Origin: Flavobacteriales bacterium
Lineage (GTDB): Bacteria; Bacteroidota; Bacteroidia; Flavobacteriales_D; Crocinitomicaceae
Length of the DNA stretch: 64,000 nt
Reading direction: 5' to 3'
Assembly: GCA_009926125.1 (NCBI GenBank)
Contig: RFPM01000003.1
Span: 1-64,000 of the forward strand
Positions 1 to 8,502 of the stretch are shown here, piece by piece (the stretch's first letter is position 1; every line of letters begins with the position of its first letter). Both the position numbers and the translations under genes were made by a program. Below the pieces are notes generated by a model. The model did not search any database, was not told the origin of the DNA, and saw only the letters and a list, made by a program, of their open reading frames with translations.

Positions 1-2149
1 CATAAGTCCCATCCCAACCAGCTGAGGCATCATTTGTTTCCCATATAGTTTCTCCCCATCGATTGTACATTTGTAAGTTAAAGGAATAAATATCAAATCC
101 AGAGGTAAAAATAGGTTTCCACAGTTGATTGTGTTCGTCTTCATCAGGAGTAAAGGTATTTGGAATATAAAAAATTGCTTCACTAAGCACAACTATTGTC
201 ATTTCATAGATGTCAAAACAACCCAATGGCGAACTTGCAGTTAATGAAACCAAGATATTATCTGCAGCACCAGTATAAGTATGACTGGTATTTTGAACAG
301 TACTAGATGAATTATCTCCAAAATCCCATAAATAGGCAACTGCACCAATGCTTGAATTCACAAAATTAATTTCCTCAATCTCAGAAGAAATTACTGCAGG
401 ATTAAAAGTAAAAGAAGCAATCGGATCATTCTCCATGAAAATATAGTCATCATATGTTGTGGTTTCAGAACAAGAGCTTAATTCGTATTCTAAGGTTATA
501 TCATGGTATCCACTTGCATTTATAGTGTACACTAAATTTGGTCCAGTTCCTATTTCTGTATTATTCAAAAACCATGTATAATTTGCGCCAGGAATTGGAT
601 TTATAGTTGTAAAATTAACTGGTAAAGGATTACAACCTGTAAGATTATCAGCAATAAAAGATGGTGGTGCAGCAGGAACTATTGTAATATTCATATTAAC
701 AGTAGTTTGACACTGCCCACTGTTTGGAAGAAAGGTATGTGTAAAAAATCCAGGAATTGATGAATCAATAGTTGCTGGGGTCCAAACTCCAGTAATTCCA
801 GGAGTATTATTTGAAATTGTTGGTAGAATTGGGTTTGGATCATCTTGGCATAATTGTGGAATTTGACTAAAAGCCGCAACTTCTTGTATTGTTACATTAA
901 TAGTTATAGGTAAGCCACACTGACCGGGTGTTGGAGTAAAAGTATAGGGGAAAATTCCGGCAGTTGAAGTTGAAATAATTGGGGGGTTCCATGTCCCTTG
1001 GTAAGGAACTGTGTTTGTTGAGGTAGTCGGTAATATTGGAGCTACACTATTAATACATAAAGTGTTTATTGGATTAACACTTGCTGTTCCATTTGGAATA
1101 GTTATAACAGTCATAGTTGCAGTATTTGCACAATAAATATTTGTTGGTGTAAAGGTGTATACTTGACTTCCTACTGTGGCAGATGAAACAGTTGGGGGAT
1201 TCCAAGTACCTGTAATAGGAGGTAAATTTGTAGAATTAGTTGGAAGAACTGCTGTCACAACTGAATTATTACAGAAAGGAAGAATTTGGGAAAAGGTTGG
1301 ATTTATGGGTGCATTTACCGTTACAGAGCTTGTAGCAGAATTACTTATTGGTGCACCATTAATTCCAAATCCGCTTGCAGAAACAGTATAAGTTGTACTT
1401 GAGATTGGTGAAACGGTAATACTTTGGGTAGTTTCTCCACCAGGAGACCATAAGTAAGATACAGTAGATGGATTTCCTGGTATATTTGCTGTTAGCGTAA
1501 CACTTTCACCGGGACAAATTGAAGCATTATTTACAGTTAGTGGTAACACTGGAGTACAAGAAATGTTTGCAGTTCCTGGAAAACTAAGCGGTAATGTTGC
1601 AGATAGCGAGCTATAATTTGACATACAAATAAGGAACTGCTGTCCAACCGTTGCATTTAATGATGCTTCAAAATTTGTTGGGCTTGCTCCTGGAGGAAGA
1701 ACAGTAGCCATACCTGTAAACCCTTCGCAGGCACCATTCCAATTACATCGAATAGGTGCTAATGTATTTGCTATGATTTCATTGCATGCTGTTGGGGAAT
1801 AAGGCCACATAATCCAATCTAGGCAGCCTGTGCTTGCATCTGCTCCAAATGAAAATTCTAAGGAGCCTGATGCAGCAATGTTGATTATCATCCATGTAGG
1901 ATTCGGACCACCAGAAAGTAAACAACCAGCATTTAAAGTCCCTAATGAATTAACCGGTCCGGGGTTAGTAGAGGGATTTGAAAATGATCCAGTTGTAAGT
2001 TCGATTACATTTCCTGCTCCATTTGGTGTTATTTGTAAAGGTTGATCTGCACAAATATTAATAGCATCTACACAATCTGGTTGTGCATAGGATGAAAAGC
2101 TGCAAAATAATAAAAGAAAAAGAAGTAAATTTTTATAAAGTTTAATCAT
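1..2149 (-). CDS. Secreted repeat protein with PKD and gliding-motility (T9SS type B) C-terminal domain, 3'-truncated by window edge
   Basis: The open frame begins at ATG 2149 and runs uninterrupted off the left edge (716 codons visible). Residues 1-23 form a signal peptide ending in SYAQ. The middle holds three similar modules of about 75 residues (roughly 1300-1130, 1080-905 and 880-690), each with a Cys, an LPT motif and a GTWNPP or GVWTPA motif, so they are Ig-like repeats. A PKD-type domain follows (YLWDFGDN near 340-320). The end carries NTFTPDEDEHNQ, YNRWGE and GWDGTY, the start of the Bac_Flav_CTERM/CHU_C domain that directs proteins through the type IX secretion system. Perhaps 30-35 residues are missing. 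Family knowledge suggests a surface or secreted adhesin-like protein; the ligand is unknown. Confidence 0.85.
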   Translation of the reverse strand, partial: MIKLYKNLLLFLLLFCSFSSYAQPDCVDAINICADQPLQITPNGAGNVIELTTGSFSNPSTNPGPVNSLGTLNAGCLLSGGPNPTWMIINIAASGSLEFSFGADASTGCLDWIMWPYSPTACNEIIANTLAPIRCNWNGACEGFTGMATVLPPGASPTNFEASLNATVGQQFLICMSNYSSLSATLPLSFPGTANISCTPVLPLTVNNASICPGESVTLTANIPGNPSTVSYLWSPGGETTQSITVSPISSTTYTVSASGFGINGAPISNSATSSVTVNAPINPTFSQILPFCNNSVVTAVLPTNSTNLPPITGTWNPPTVSSATVGSQVYTFTPTNIYCANTATMTVITIPNGTASVNPINTLCINSVAPILPTTSTNTVPYQGTWNPPIISTSTAGIFPYTFTPTPGQCGLPITINVTIQEVAAFSQIPQLCQDDPNPILPTISNNTPGITGVWTPATIDSSIPGFFTHTFLPNSGQCQTTVNMNITIVPAAPPSFIADNLTGCNPLPVNFTTINPIPGANYTWFLNNTEIGTGPNLVYTINASGYHDITLEYELSSCSETTTYDDYIFMENDPIASFTFNPAVISSEIEEINFVNSSIGAVAYLWDFGDNSSSTVQNTSHTYTGAADNILVSLTASSPLGCFDIYEMTIVVLSEAIFYIPNTFTPDEDEHNQLWKPIFTSGFDIYSFNLQMYNRWGETIWETNDASAGWDGTY

Positions 2150-2251
2150 TATACTTTGTTTTTTTATAAAAACGAATATAAAAATAATTAGTTGCTTCGA
2201 ATTTAAGCAAATTTACCAAAAATATTTTATCTATAAAATCTTATTCTTTTT

Positions 2252-2259
2252 TACATTTG
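2252..2259 (+). promoter_or_regulatory. Bacteroidota -7 promoter box for gpsA
   Basis: TACATTTG matches the TAnnTTTG element and ends only 6 nt before the gpsA ATG, which would give a leaderless or nearly leaderless transcript. No clear -33 TTTG was found at the expected spacing. Confidence 0.4.
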
Positions 2260-2264
2260 TAGCA

Positions 2265-3269
2265 ATGAAAACGAAGGAAAAATTAAAACTTGCTGTAGTT
2301 GGTGGAGGAAGTTGGGCTACTGCACTTGTAAAACTTTTTTGCAATAACCTATCAACGGTTGGGTGGTGGATGAGAAATGAAGAGGCAATAGAACATATTC
2401 GTCAGTTCAAGCACAATCCTAGATACTTACAATCTATTGAATTTGACACGACAAAATTACATCTTAGCGCTAATCTAATTGAAACAATTGAAAATGCTGA
2501 GATTATAATAATTGCTACTCCTTCCGCTTTTTTAACAGCTCTTTTTAAGGACTTACCGGAAGGGCTTTTAAGTAATAAAATCGTTTTCTCAGCAGTTAAA
2601 GGAATTGTACCTGAATTCAATGCAATACCTGCACGATTTATTCATAAATCTTTTGCTACTCCATACAATAATATAGGAATTATTTGTGGGCCGTGCCATG
2701 CTGAAGAAGTCGCATTAGAAAGATTATCCTACCTTACAATTGCTTGTGAAAATAATCTTATTGCGAAAGAAATGTCAGAGTTATTAAAATGTAGATATAT
2801 AAAAACAACGCTATCTGACGATTTATTTGGCACTGAATTTTCTGCAATACTAAAAAATATCTATGCCCTGTGCTCAGGTATTTCCGCAGGTTTAGGATAC
2901 GGCGATAATTTTCAAGCAGTTTTAATTGCAAATTCACTTCAAGAAATAGAACGTTTTATTGATGTTGTAAGCCCTGTGCACCGCGATACAAAAACAAGCG
3001 CTTATTTAGGGGACTTATTGGTTACCTCCTACTCCAATTTTTCAAGAAATAGAACATTTGGACATATGATCGGTAAAGGTTATTCTGTAAAAAACGCACA
3101 ATTGGAAATGAATATGATTGCTGAAGGTTATTACGCTACAAAATGCTTAATTGAAATCAACAAAAAATTTAAAGTAGAAATGCCAATTTTAGAAGCTGTT
3201 TATGAAATACTCTATAAAAATGCAAATCCTGCTCTTGAAATTAAAAAGCTTTCAAATAAATTATCTTAA
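2265..3269 (+). CDS. gpsA: Glycerol-3-phosphate dehydrogenase [NAD(P)+]
   Basis: Cytosolic enzyme that reduces dihydroxyacetone phosphate to sn-glycerol-3-phosphate for phospholipid synthesis. The 334 residues fit the family. The N-terminal Rossmann motif is VVGGGSWATA (11-20). GPCHAEEVA (142-150) corresponds to the usual GPSxAxEV with Cys for Ser. LKNIYALCSGISAGLGYGDN (about 196-215) contains the catalytic-lysine region, and NRTFG precedes the C-terminal helices. The ATG at 2265 directly follows a TAnnTTTG box and there is no Shine-Dalgarno sequence. The next gene on the same strand, aspartate kinase, starts 43 bp downstream behind its own promoter-like box. Confidence 0.95.
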   Translation: MKTKEKLKLAVVGGGSWATALVKLFCNNLSTVGWWMRNEEAIEHIRQFKHNPRYLQSIEFDTTKLHLSANLIETIENAEIIIIATPSAFLTALFKDLPEGLLSNKIVFSAVKGIVPEFNAIPARFIHKSFATPYNNIGIICGPCHAEEVALERLSYLTIACENNLIAKEMSELLKCRYIKTTLSDDLFGTEFSAILKNIYALCSGISAGLGYGDNFQAVLIANSLQEIERFIDVVSPVHRDTKTSAYLGDLLVTSYSNFSRNRTFGHMIGKGYSVKNAQLEMNMIAEGYYATKCLIEINKKFKVEMPILEAVYEILYKNANPALEIKKLSNKLS

Positions 3270-3286
3270 TTCAAATTCTGAATCCC

Positions 3287-3294
3287 TACTTTTG
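3287..3294 (+). promoter_or_regulatory. Bacteroidota -7 promoter box for the aspartate kinase gene
   Basis: TACTTTTG matches TAnnTTTG and lies 18 nt before the aspartate kinase ATG at 3313. The -33 element is not evident. Confidence 0.35.
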
Positions 3295-3312
3295 TCATCG
3301 TAAACTAGTAAA

Positions 3313-4587
3313 ATGAAAGTATTCAAATTTGGTGGGGCTTCCGTGAAAGATGCGTCAGCAATCAGAAATGTCTCAAAAATAATGTCATTATTCCCTGATG
3401 AAGAAATTCTAGTTGTTTTATCTGCTATCGGAAAAACTACAAATAAACTAGAAAAAATTCATCAAGCATACCAATCAATGGATAAGTTGACATTCCTAAA
3501 AACTATTGCTGAACTAGAAAAATTCCATATTGATCTTTTAAATGAACTTTTTAAAACTCATTCAAATCCAATTTATAATAAAATTGAAGTGGTATTTGAT
3601 CATCTAAAAGCTAAATTCAATTTACCATATTCTCAAAATTTTTCATTGGAATACGATCAACTTGTTTCTTTAGGAGAAGTCCTTTCTTCGTATATTCTGA
3701 GTGCTTATTTAAGCGAAAATGATTTTTCTGCAATGTGGATTGATGCACTAGAATTAATTCAAACGGATAATAATTTCCAAGAAGCTAATGTGGATTGGAA
3801 AAAAACTGAAATAGCTATTTCAAAGAAGATTTTACCAAAAATAAAAGAGAATAAATTATTAATTACTCAAGGTTTTATTGGTGCTACTGCAGATGGGAAA
3901 TCAACTACACTTGGAAGAGAGGGCTCCGATTATTCTGCTGCAATATTTGCCTATTGTTGTAATGCTGAAAGTGTAACCATTTGGAAAGATGTTCCTGGAA
4001 TGTTAAATGCTGATCCAAAATATTTTGAAAACACTAAAAAATTAGATAAAATATCGTACAAAGAAGCGCTAGAACTTTCTTATTACGGTGCCAGTGTTAT
4101 TCACCCAAAAACTATAAAGCCACTCCAAAATAAAGGCATTCCACTTTATGTGAAATCTTTCCTTGAACCTTTAAATGAAGGGACAACAATTCATGCAAAT
4201 AAAGAAAATGATAAGCTTATTGCATCTTTTATCGTGAAACATAATCAAGTCCTATTTTCATTTACTCCAAATGATTTCTCTTTCATTGTTGAAGAAAACC
4301 TAAGCACACTATTCAAAGGTCTCTCAGCTTGCTCTGCAAAAATTAACCTAATGCAAAATTCCGCCTTAAGTTTTTCTATTTTGCTAGACGAACTAAAAAT
4401 TAACAAAGAAAAAATTCTCGATTACTTCAAAAAAGAATACACTATAAAATACAACGAAGGATTAGAGCTTATTACAATACGCCATTACGATGAGCAAATA
4501 ATTTCGAAAATGACGAAAGGAAAAGTAATTTTAGTAGAACAAAAAACACGAGAAACTGCACGATTTGTTGTTAAAAATAAGTTGTAA
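3313..4587 (+). CDS. lysC: Aspartate kinase (monofunctional)
   Basis: Phosphorylates aspartate, the first step toward lysine/DAP, threonine and methionine. At 424 residues it is a monofunctional enzyme with no homoserine dehydrogenase domain. Visible motifs are KFGGASV (4-10, usually KFGGTS), GREGSDYSAAIFA (amino-acid kinase nucleotide-binding region), WKDVPGMLNADP and YYGASVIHPK. The C-terminal part from about residue 300 is likely an ACT-type regulatory region, poorly conserved here. DAP made through this route would feed MurE, whose gene is in the dcw cluster of this window. The assignment to LysC rather than another aspartokinase isozyme name is by size only. Confidence 0.9.
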   Translation: MKVFKFGGASVKDASAIRNVSKIMSLFPDEEILVVLSAIGKTTNKLEKIHQAYQSMDKLTFLKTIAELEKFHIDLLNELFKTHSNPIYNKIEVVFDHLKAKFNLPYSQNFSLEYDQLVSLGEVLSSYILSAYLSENDFSAMWIDALELIQTDNNFQEANVDWKKTEIAISKKILPKIKENKLLITQGFIGATADGKSTTLGREGSDYSAAIFAYCCNAESVTIWKDVPGMLNADPKYFENTKKLDKISYKEALELSYYGASVIHPKTIKPLQNKGIPLYVKSFLEPLNEGTTIHANKENDKLIASFIVKHNQVLFSFTPNDFSFIVEENLSTLFKGLSACSAKINLMQNSALSFSILLDELKINKEKILDYFKKEYTIKYNEGLELITIRHYDEQIISKMTKGKVILVEQKTRETARFVVKNKL

Positions 4588-4626
4588 ATACCACTTTAAA
4601 GGTATGTTTTGAGGTACATTAAATCT

Positions 4627-4634
4627 TAAATTTG
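4627..4634 (+). promoter_or_regulatory. Bacteroidota -7 promoter box for feoAB
   Basis: TAAATTTG matches TAnnTTTG and ends 4 nt before ATG 4638 of feoA, so the mRNA may start at or very near the start codon. This favours ATG 4638 over the upstream TTG at 4632, which lies inside the box. Confidence 0.4.
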
Positions 4635-4637
4635 CAC

Positions 4638-4865
4638 ATGTTTGATCTCTCAACTATGAAAGTAGGAAGTAAGTCCGAAATTATCGCAATTGAAAATTCC
4701 TCTATTAAATCAAAACTGATAGAATTGGGTTTTTTAGTTGGTAGTTCATTAGAAGTTGTTTTCAAAGCACCATTGGGCGATCCAATTGCAATTGAAATAA
4801 ATAGCACCGTAATCTCCTTGAGAAAGGATGAAGCTAATCTTATTAAAGTACGTAAAAAAAATTGA
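4638..4865 (+). CDS. feoA: Ferrous iron transport protein A (FeoA)
   Basis: Small cytosolic SH3-like protein that supports FeoB. With ATG 4638 it has 75 residues, the usual size. The sequence FDLSTMKVGSKSEI resembles the typical LSDLKPGxxxxI opening. It continues with IKSKLIELGFLVGSSLEVVF (RLxELGlxpGxxVxV pattern), then GDPIAIEIN and LRKDEANLI (GdPi...l....A..I). A TTG at 4632 also opens the frame but falls in the putative promoter box. feoB follows after 29 bp, so the two form an operon. Iron (Fur-type) regulation is expected for the family, but no operator was recognised. Confidence 0.9.
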   Translation: MFDLSTMKVGSKSEIIAIENSSIKSKLIELGFLVGSSLEVVFKAPLGDPIAIEINSTVISLRKDEANLIKVRKKN

Positions 4866-4894
4866 TACTCATGTATCCATAAGTTTGCAATCAA

Positions 4895-6850
4895 ATGAAA
4901 ATTGCCCTATTTGGAAATCCTAATACCGGAAAAAGCTCTGTTTTTAATTTATTAACGGGTTTAAGGCAACAAATAGGTAACTTTGCGGGTGTTACCGTAG
5001 AAAAAAGAGAGGGCTTTCTTACTCTTGGAGATAAAAAATATTCAATTATCGATTTTCCAGGGGCCTATAGTTTGTATCCTCGTTCAAAAGATGAGAAAAT
5101 TGTTTACGATCTACTCAAAAACAAAAATCAAGAATTATATCCTGACGCAGCGCTATTTATTGTTGATGCTGCTAATTTAGAACGCAATCTTTTATTTTTT
5201 ACACAATTATACGATTTAAATATCCCCCTCATTTTAGTCTTAAATATGTGGGACCTTACTGCTAAAAGAGGCATTGAAATTAATATTAAAAAGTTAGAAG
5301 AGGCATTCCCAGGAGTTCAAATTGTTACTTCTAATGCACGACTTAGAATGGGAAAAGAAAGAATTATTCAAGCTATTCAAACTTTAAATCTCACTGCTAG
5401 GAAATCATTTTTTTTAGAAGATTATCAAGTTGCAGAAATTAATGACCAAGAAAAACAAATAACCGAAACAAATTTGCGCTACGAAAAAATTAAAAAATTA
5501 ATCGAAGTAGTAGAGAAAGTAAAAGAAACAAAAACAGATACCTTTTCAAGAAAAATTGATAGAATTATCGTGCATCCAATATGGGGCTACGCAATTTTTA
5601 TATGCATATTACTAACGATTTTTCAATTTATATTTTCTTTTGCAAGTATTCCAATGGAATTAATTGATGGTATTTTTACTGATTTTGCCGCTTATACCTC
5701 ACAAATTCTTCCGGCAGGTGTTTTTAATAATTTAATCTGTCATGGAATAATTCCTGGAATTGGAGGTATTGTTGTGTTTATTCCACAAATTGCGCTTCTC
5801 TTTTTTTTCATTGCTATTCTCGAAGAAACAGGCTATTTAGCAAGAGTTGTTTTTATAATGGATCGCCTAATGAGACCTTTCGGATTAAATGGCAAAAGTG
5901 TTGTGCCACTAATGTCAAGTGTTGCATGCGCGATTCCCGCTGTTATGGCAACAAGAACTATTTCAAATTGGAAAGAACGAATGATTACGATATTTGTAGC
6001 TCCTTTTATGAGCTGCAGTGCAAGAATTCCAGTGTATACGCTCTTAATTTCTTTAGTAATACCTAAAATCTATTATTTTGGTTTTATCAACTTGCAAGGA
6101 ATTGTCCTTTTTTCACTCTATAGCTTGGGTTTAATTGCAGTATTAGCAGTTTCGTTTATCATGAAATTTATTGTCAAAAGTGAAGAAAAAGGCTTTCTTT
6201 TGCTTGAGCTACCAAGTTATAAAAATCCGAGATGGCCAAATATCGGAATTAGTATACTTGAAAAAATCAAACTATTTATTTTCGATGCTGGAAAAGTTAT
6301 ACTGGCTATCTCCATTATTCTTTGGGCTTTGGCATCCTACGGACCAAATAATTCAATGGATGAAGCACTTGAAAAAACTAAAAAACAAAAACGGTTCACA
6401 TCGTTGAGAAAAGTAGATAAAGATCGTGAACTTGCCTCATCAAAATTGGAAGCTTCATACATCGGAAGAATGGGGAAATTTATAGAGCCTGCAATAGAGC
6501 CGCTAGGCTACGATTGGAAAATTGGAATTTCCTTAATTACTTCTTTCGCAGCAAGAGAAGTTTTTGTGGGTTCCCTAGCAACGATCTATGCAGTACAAGA
6601 CGATGGAGTTACCAAAACAAGGTTAATTCAGCGACTAAAAAGAGATAAAAATGCAAAAGGAAAAAAAACCTATACCCTTGCTTCTGGAGTATCACTAATG
6701 ATTTTCTATGTTTTTGCAATGCAATGTATGTCGACAGTAGCAGTAGTTAAACGAGAAACAAATAGCTGGAAATGGCCTTTAATTCAACTAATAGTTATGG
6801 GAGTAATGGCATATTTCAGTGCTTTTTTAGCTTTTCAACTTTTAAAATAA
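4895..6850 (+). CDS. feoB: Ferrous iron transporter B (FeoB)
   Basis: Inner-membrane Fe2+ transporter with an N-terminal G domain. G1 is GNPNTGKSS (7-15), G2 is in NFAGVTVE, G3 is DFPGAYSL and G4 is NMWD. From about residue 227 there are two Gate-type hydrophobic blocks with GVxGLNGKSxxPLxSxxACAxPA-like and SCSARxPVYTLL-like motifs, both diagnostic of FeoB. The C-terminal part keeps AAREVFVGSLATIY and AMQCMSTVAV. At 651 residues it is slightly shorter than many FeoB proteins, but no domain is missing. It sits between feoA and the 46-residue Cys-rich membrane protein gene at 6932, a complete Feo module. Confidence 0.95.
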   Translation: MKIALFGNPNTGKSSVFNLLTGLRQQIGNFAGVTVEKREGFLTLGDKKYSIIDFPGAYSLYPRSKDEKIVYDLLKNKNQELYPDAALFIVDAANLERNLLFFTQLYDLNIPLILVLNMWDLTAKRGIEINIKKLEEAFPGVQIVTSNARLRMGKERIIQAIQTLNLTARKSFFLEDYQVAEINDQEKQITETNLRYEKIKKLIEVVEKVKETKTDTFSRKIDRIIVHPIWGYAIFICILLTIFQFIFSFASIPMELIDGIFTDFAAYTSQILPAGVFNNLICHGIIPGIGGIVVFIPQIALLFFFIAILEETGYLARVVFIMDRLMRPFGLNGKSVVPLMSSVACAIPAVMATRTISNWKERMITIFVAPFMSCSARIPVYTLLISLVIPKIYYFGFINLQGIVLFSLYSLGLIAVLAVSFIMKFIVKSEEKGFLLLELPSYKNPRWPNIGISILEKIKLFIFDAGKVILAISIILWALASYGPNNSMDEALEKTKKQKRFTSLRKVDKDRELASSKLEASYIGRMGKFIEPAIEPLGYDWKIGISLITSFAAREVFVGSLATIYAVQDDGVTKTRLIQRLKRDKNAKGKKTYTLASGVSLMIFYVFAMQCMSTVAVVKRETNSWKWPLIQLIVMGVMAYFSAFLAFQLLK

Positions 6851-6931
6851 TTATAAAAATTTTAGCGCTTTTTTAATTTTATTTCTTTTAAAAAATTAAA
6901 TCCTAAATAAAAAAGGTAAATTTATTCTCAA

Positions 6932-7072
6932 ATGACACAAACTATTATTGTATTTCTGAGTATCGGATTAGCAATTTTATTTCTTTTGCGGCATTTTTGG
7001 AAAATGTTTTTTCAAAAAAAAGATTCATGCGCGGGATGTGGAATTTCTAAAGCAATGAAAACAAAGATTTAA
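6932..7072 (+). CDS. FeoB-associated Cys-rich membrane protein (small)
   Basis: A 46-residue open frame with one N-terminal membrane helix (TIIVFLSIGLAILFLLRHFW, residues 4-23), a basic stretch (KMFFQKK) and a CAGC motif at 33-36, followed by a short basic tail. This matches the FeoB-associated Cys-rich membrane protein family (PF12669-like), often encoded beside feoB in Bacteroidota and Firmicutes. The gene lies 81 bp after feoB and 15 bp before corA. Its exact function is unknown; a role in Fe2+ handling at the membrane is inferred from context and the Cys pair. Confidence 0.75.
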   Translation: MTQTIIVFLSIGLAILFLLRHFWKMFFQKKDSCAGCGISKAMKTKI

Positions 7073-7087
7073 CTTTAAAAATAAAAA

Positions 7088-7903
7088 ATGAGTCAATGTC
7101 AGTTATATAAGTACAATGCTACATTTTACACTGTTAAAAAAGAGAACTCAGAATTTTTTGGTTCAAGCTTTTCAGAAAATGAATTAGACAATGACCATGT
7201 TGCTTGGCTTAATTTTCACGGCTTAGATGATACTAAAAGTATTGAAGAGTTGTGCCATAAATTGGATCTTGATAAGCTCACCAATGAAAATATACACACT
7301 TCATCAAGAAGACCAAAAATTGAAGAATATCCAAAATATGTGTTCTTTCAAATTAAATCAGCGCTTCCGACAGAGAAAGATGATAATCTGTTAAACCAAG
7401 AACAAATTTCCTTCATTTTAGGGAGTAATTATTTGATTTCTTTTCAAGAAAAAGCTGCTGATCACTTTTCTGATATTAGAGATCGTATCATAAAAGCAAG
7501 GGGGAAAATTCGATCGAAAGGTCCAGACTTTTTATTAGCAAGTAGCGATAGTATTTTTCTAGACAAAGCAAACTTTCGATATTTCTCAAATTTAAAATCA
7601 TCTTGTGCTAGCGCATTGGAAGAAATTGATGCGAACAAACAAATTCTTGAAGGTCTTACAAATTTATACTATGCTGTTCAAGGGCAGCGCATGAATCAAA
7701 TCATGAAAGTATTGACAATCGTAAGTGCAATATTTATTCCTCTTACATTTATTGTTGGTGTATATGGCATGAATTTTGAAAATATGCCAGAATTAAAATA
7801 CCAAAATGGTTATTTTATAATAATGGCTTGTATGCTTATTCTAGGTATAAGTTTATTGGCATATTTCATAAAGCGAGGTTGGTTAAACCGAGAAGATGAA
7901 TAA
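7088..7903 (+). CDS. corA: CorA-family Mg2+/Co2+ transporter, apparently lacking an internal segment
   Basis: Inner-membrane divalent cation channel. The N-terminal alpha/beta domain is present (WLNFHGLDD, QISFILGSNYLISFQE), as are both C-terminal helices with the signature GMN at 227-229 in GVYGMNFENMP. The protein has only 271 residues, whereas CorA proteins of this subfamily usually have about 335-350. From memory of relatives, DFLL (about 146-149) should be followed by LxLDAIxxNYF and a long coiled segment. Here it passes directly into SSDSIFLDKANFRYF, which belongs about 65-70 residues later. The loss is in frame, near 7534-7548, and removes much of the long stalk helices. Function of this form is doubtful; see findings. 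Confidence 0.85.
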   Translation: MSQCQLYKYNATFYTVKKENSEFFGSSFSENELDNDHVAWLNFHGLDDTKSIEELCHKLDLDKLTNENIHTSSRRPKIEEYPKYVFFQIKSALPTEKDDNLLNQEQISFILGSNYLISFQEKAADHFSDIRDRIIKARGKIRSKGPDFLLASSDSIFLDKANFRYFSNLKSSCASALEEIDANKQILEGLTNLYYAVQGQRMNQIMKVLTIVSAIFIPLTFIVGVYGMNFENMPELKYQNGYFIIMACMLILGISLLAYFIKRGWLNREDE

Positions 7904-7980
7904 AAAAATCTTGTTAATGTTATGTTAAAATAATTCAGGATTAGGACAAAAAGTAATAGATTTACATAAAAATAGAAACT

Positions 7981-8442
7981 ATGAAAAAATTAATTTTATC
8001 ATTTGCATTGATCTTTGGAACTTCTGTTCTAGTAAATGCACAAATTGAAAAAGGTCCAAAAATTGAATTCAGTAAGGAAGTTCATGATTATGGAAATATT
8101 AAATATGGTGGAGAACCAAATTGCACATTTGAGTTTAAAAATACTGGTAACGAACCTCTAATTATTACCAATGCAAAAGGCTCATGTGGCTGTACTGTTC
8201 CAGATTGGCCAAAAGAACCAATTGCACCAGGAGCAACTGGAGTAATCAAAGTAAAATATGACACTAACAGACCTGGACCTATAAACAAGAGTGTAACAAT
8301 TTCTACAAATGTTACTACAGGAAAAGATGACCAAGGTAATCCTTCTTATTATGATGCAGTAATTCGTATTAAAGGTGAAGTTGGACCTGCTCCAGAAAGT
8401 GGGACGCCTGTTAACAATACTGGTGCACCAACTAACAACTAA
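7981..8442 (+). CDS. DUF1573 domain protein, exported
   Basis: 153 residues with a signal peptide (1-20, cleavage near VNAQ). A single DUF1573 domain follows, an immunoglobulin-like fold common in Bacteroidota: FSKEVHDYGNIKYGGEPN, FEFKNTGNEPLIIT, GSCGCTVPDWPKEPIAPG and KVKYDTNRPGPINKSV are its typical signatures. The tail (about 135-153) is low complexity, rich in Pro, Gly, Asn and Thr. It probably acts in the periplasm or at the outer membrane; the precise role is unknown. A strong hairpin terminator follows immediately, so it is a monocistronic unit or the last gene of the corA group. Confidence 0.85.
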   Translation: MKKLILSFALIFGTSVLVNAQIEKGPKIEFSKEVHDYGNIKYGGEPNCTFEFKNTGNEPLIITNAKGSCGCTVPDWPKEPIAPGATGVIKVKYDTNRPGPINKSVTISTNVTTGKDDQGNPSYYDAVIRIKGEVGPAPESGTPVNNTGAPTNN

Positions 8443-8462
8443 ATAAAACTTTTATTATTTAT

Positions 8463-8492
8463 AAAGACCACTTGATAGTGGTCTTTTTTTTT
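8463..8492 (+). terminator. Rho-independent terminator after the DUF1573 gene
   Basis: A perfect 10-bp stem AAAGACCACT (8463-8472) / AGTGGTCTTT (8477-8486) with a TGAT loop is followed by a T run to 8492. It serves the plus strand; the opposite strand has no T tract. Confidence 0.85.
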
Positions 8493-8502
8493 GAGGAAAA
8501 AT

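Noticed and set aside
1176-2045. Plus-strand open frames at 1176-1391 and 1830-2045
   Set aside because: They are antisense to the large minus-strand secreted protein, which has a signal peptide and recognisable domains.
6850-6931. Terminator after feoB
   Set aside because: The stretch is AT-rich with only weak pairing; no convincing stem plus T run.
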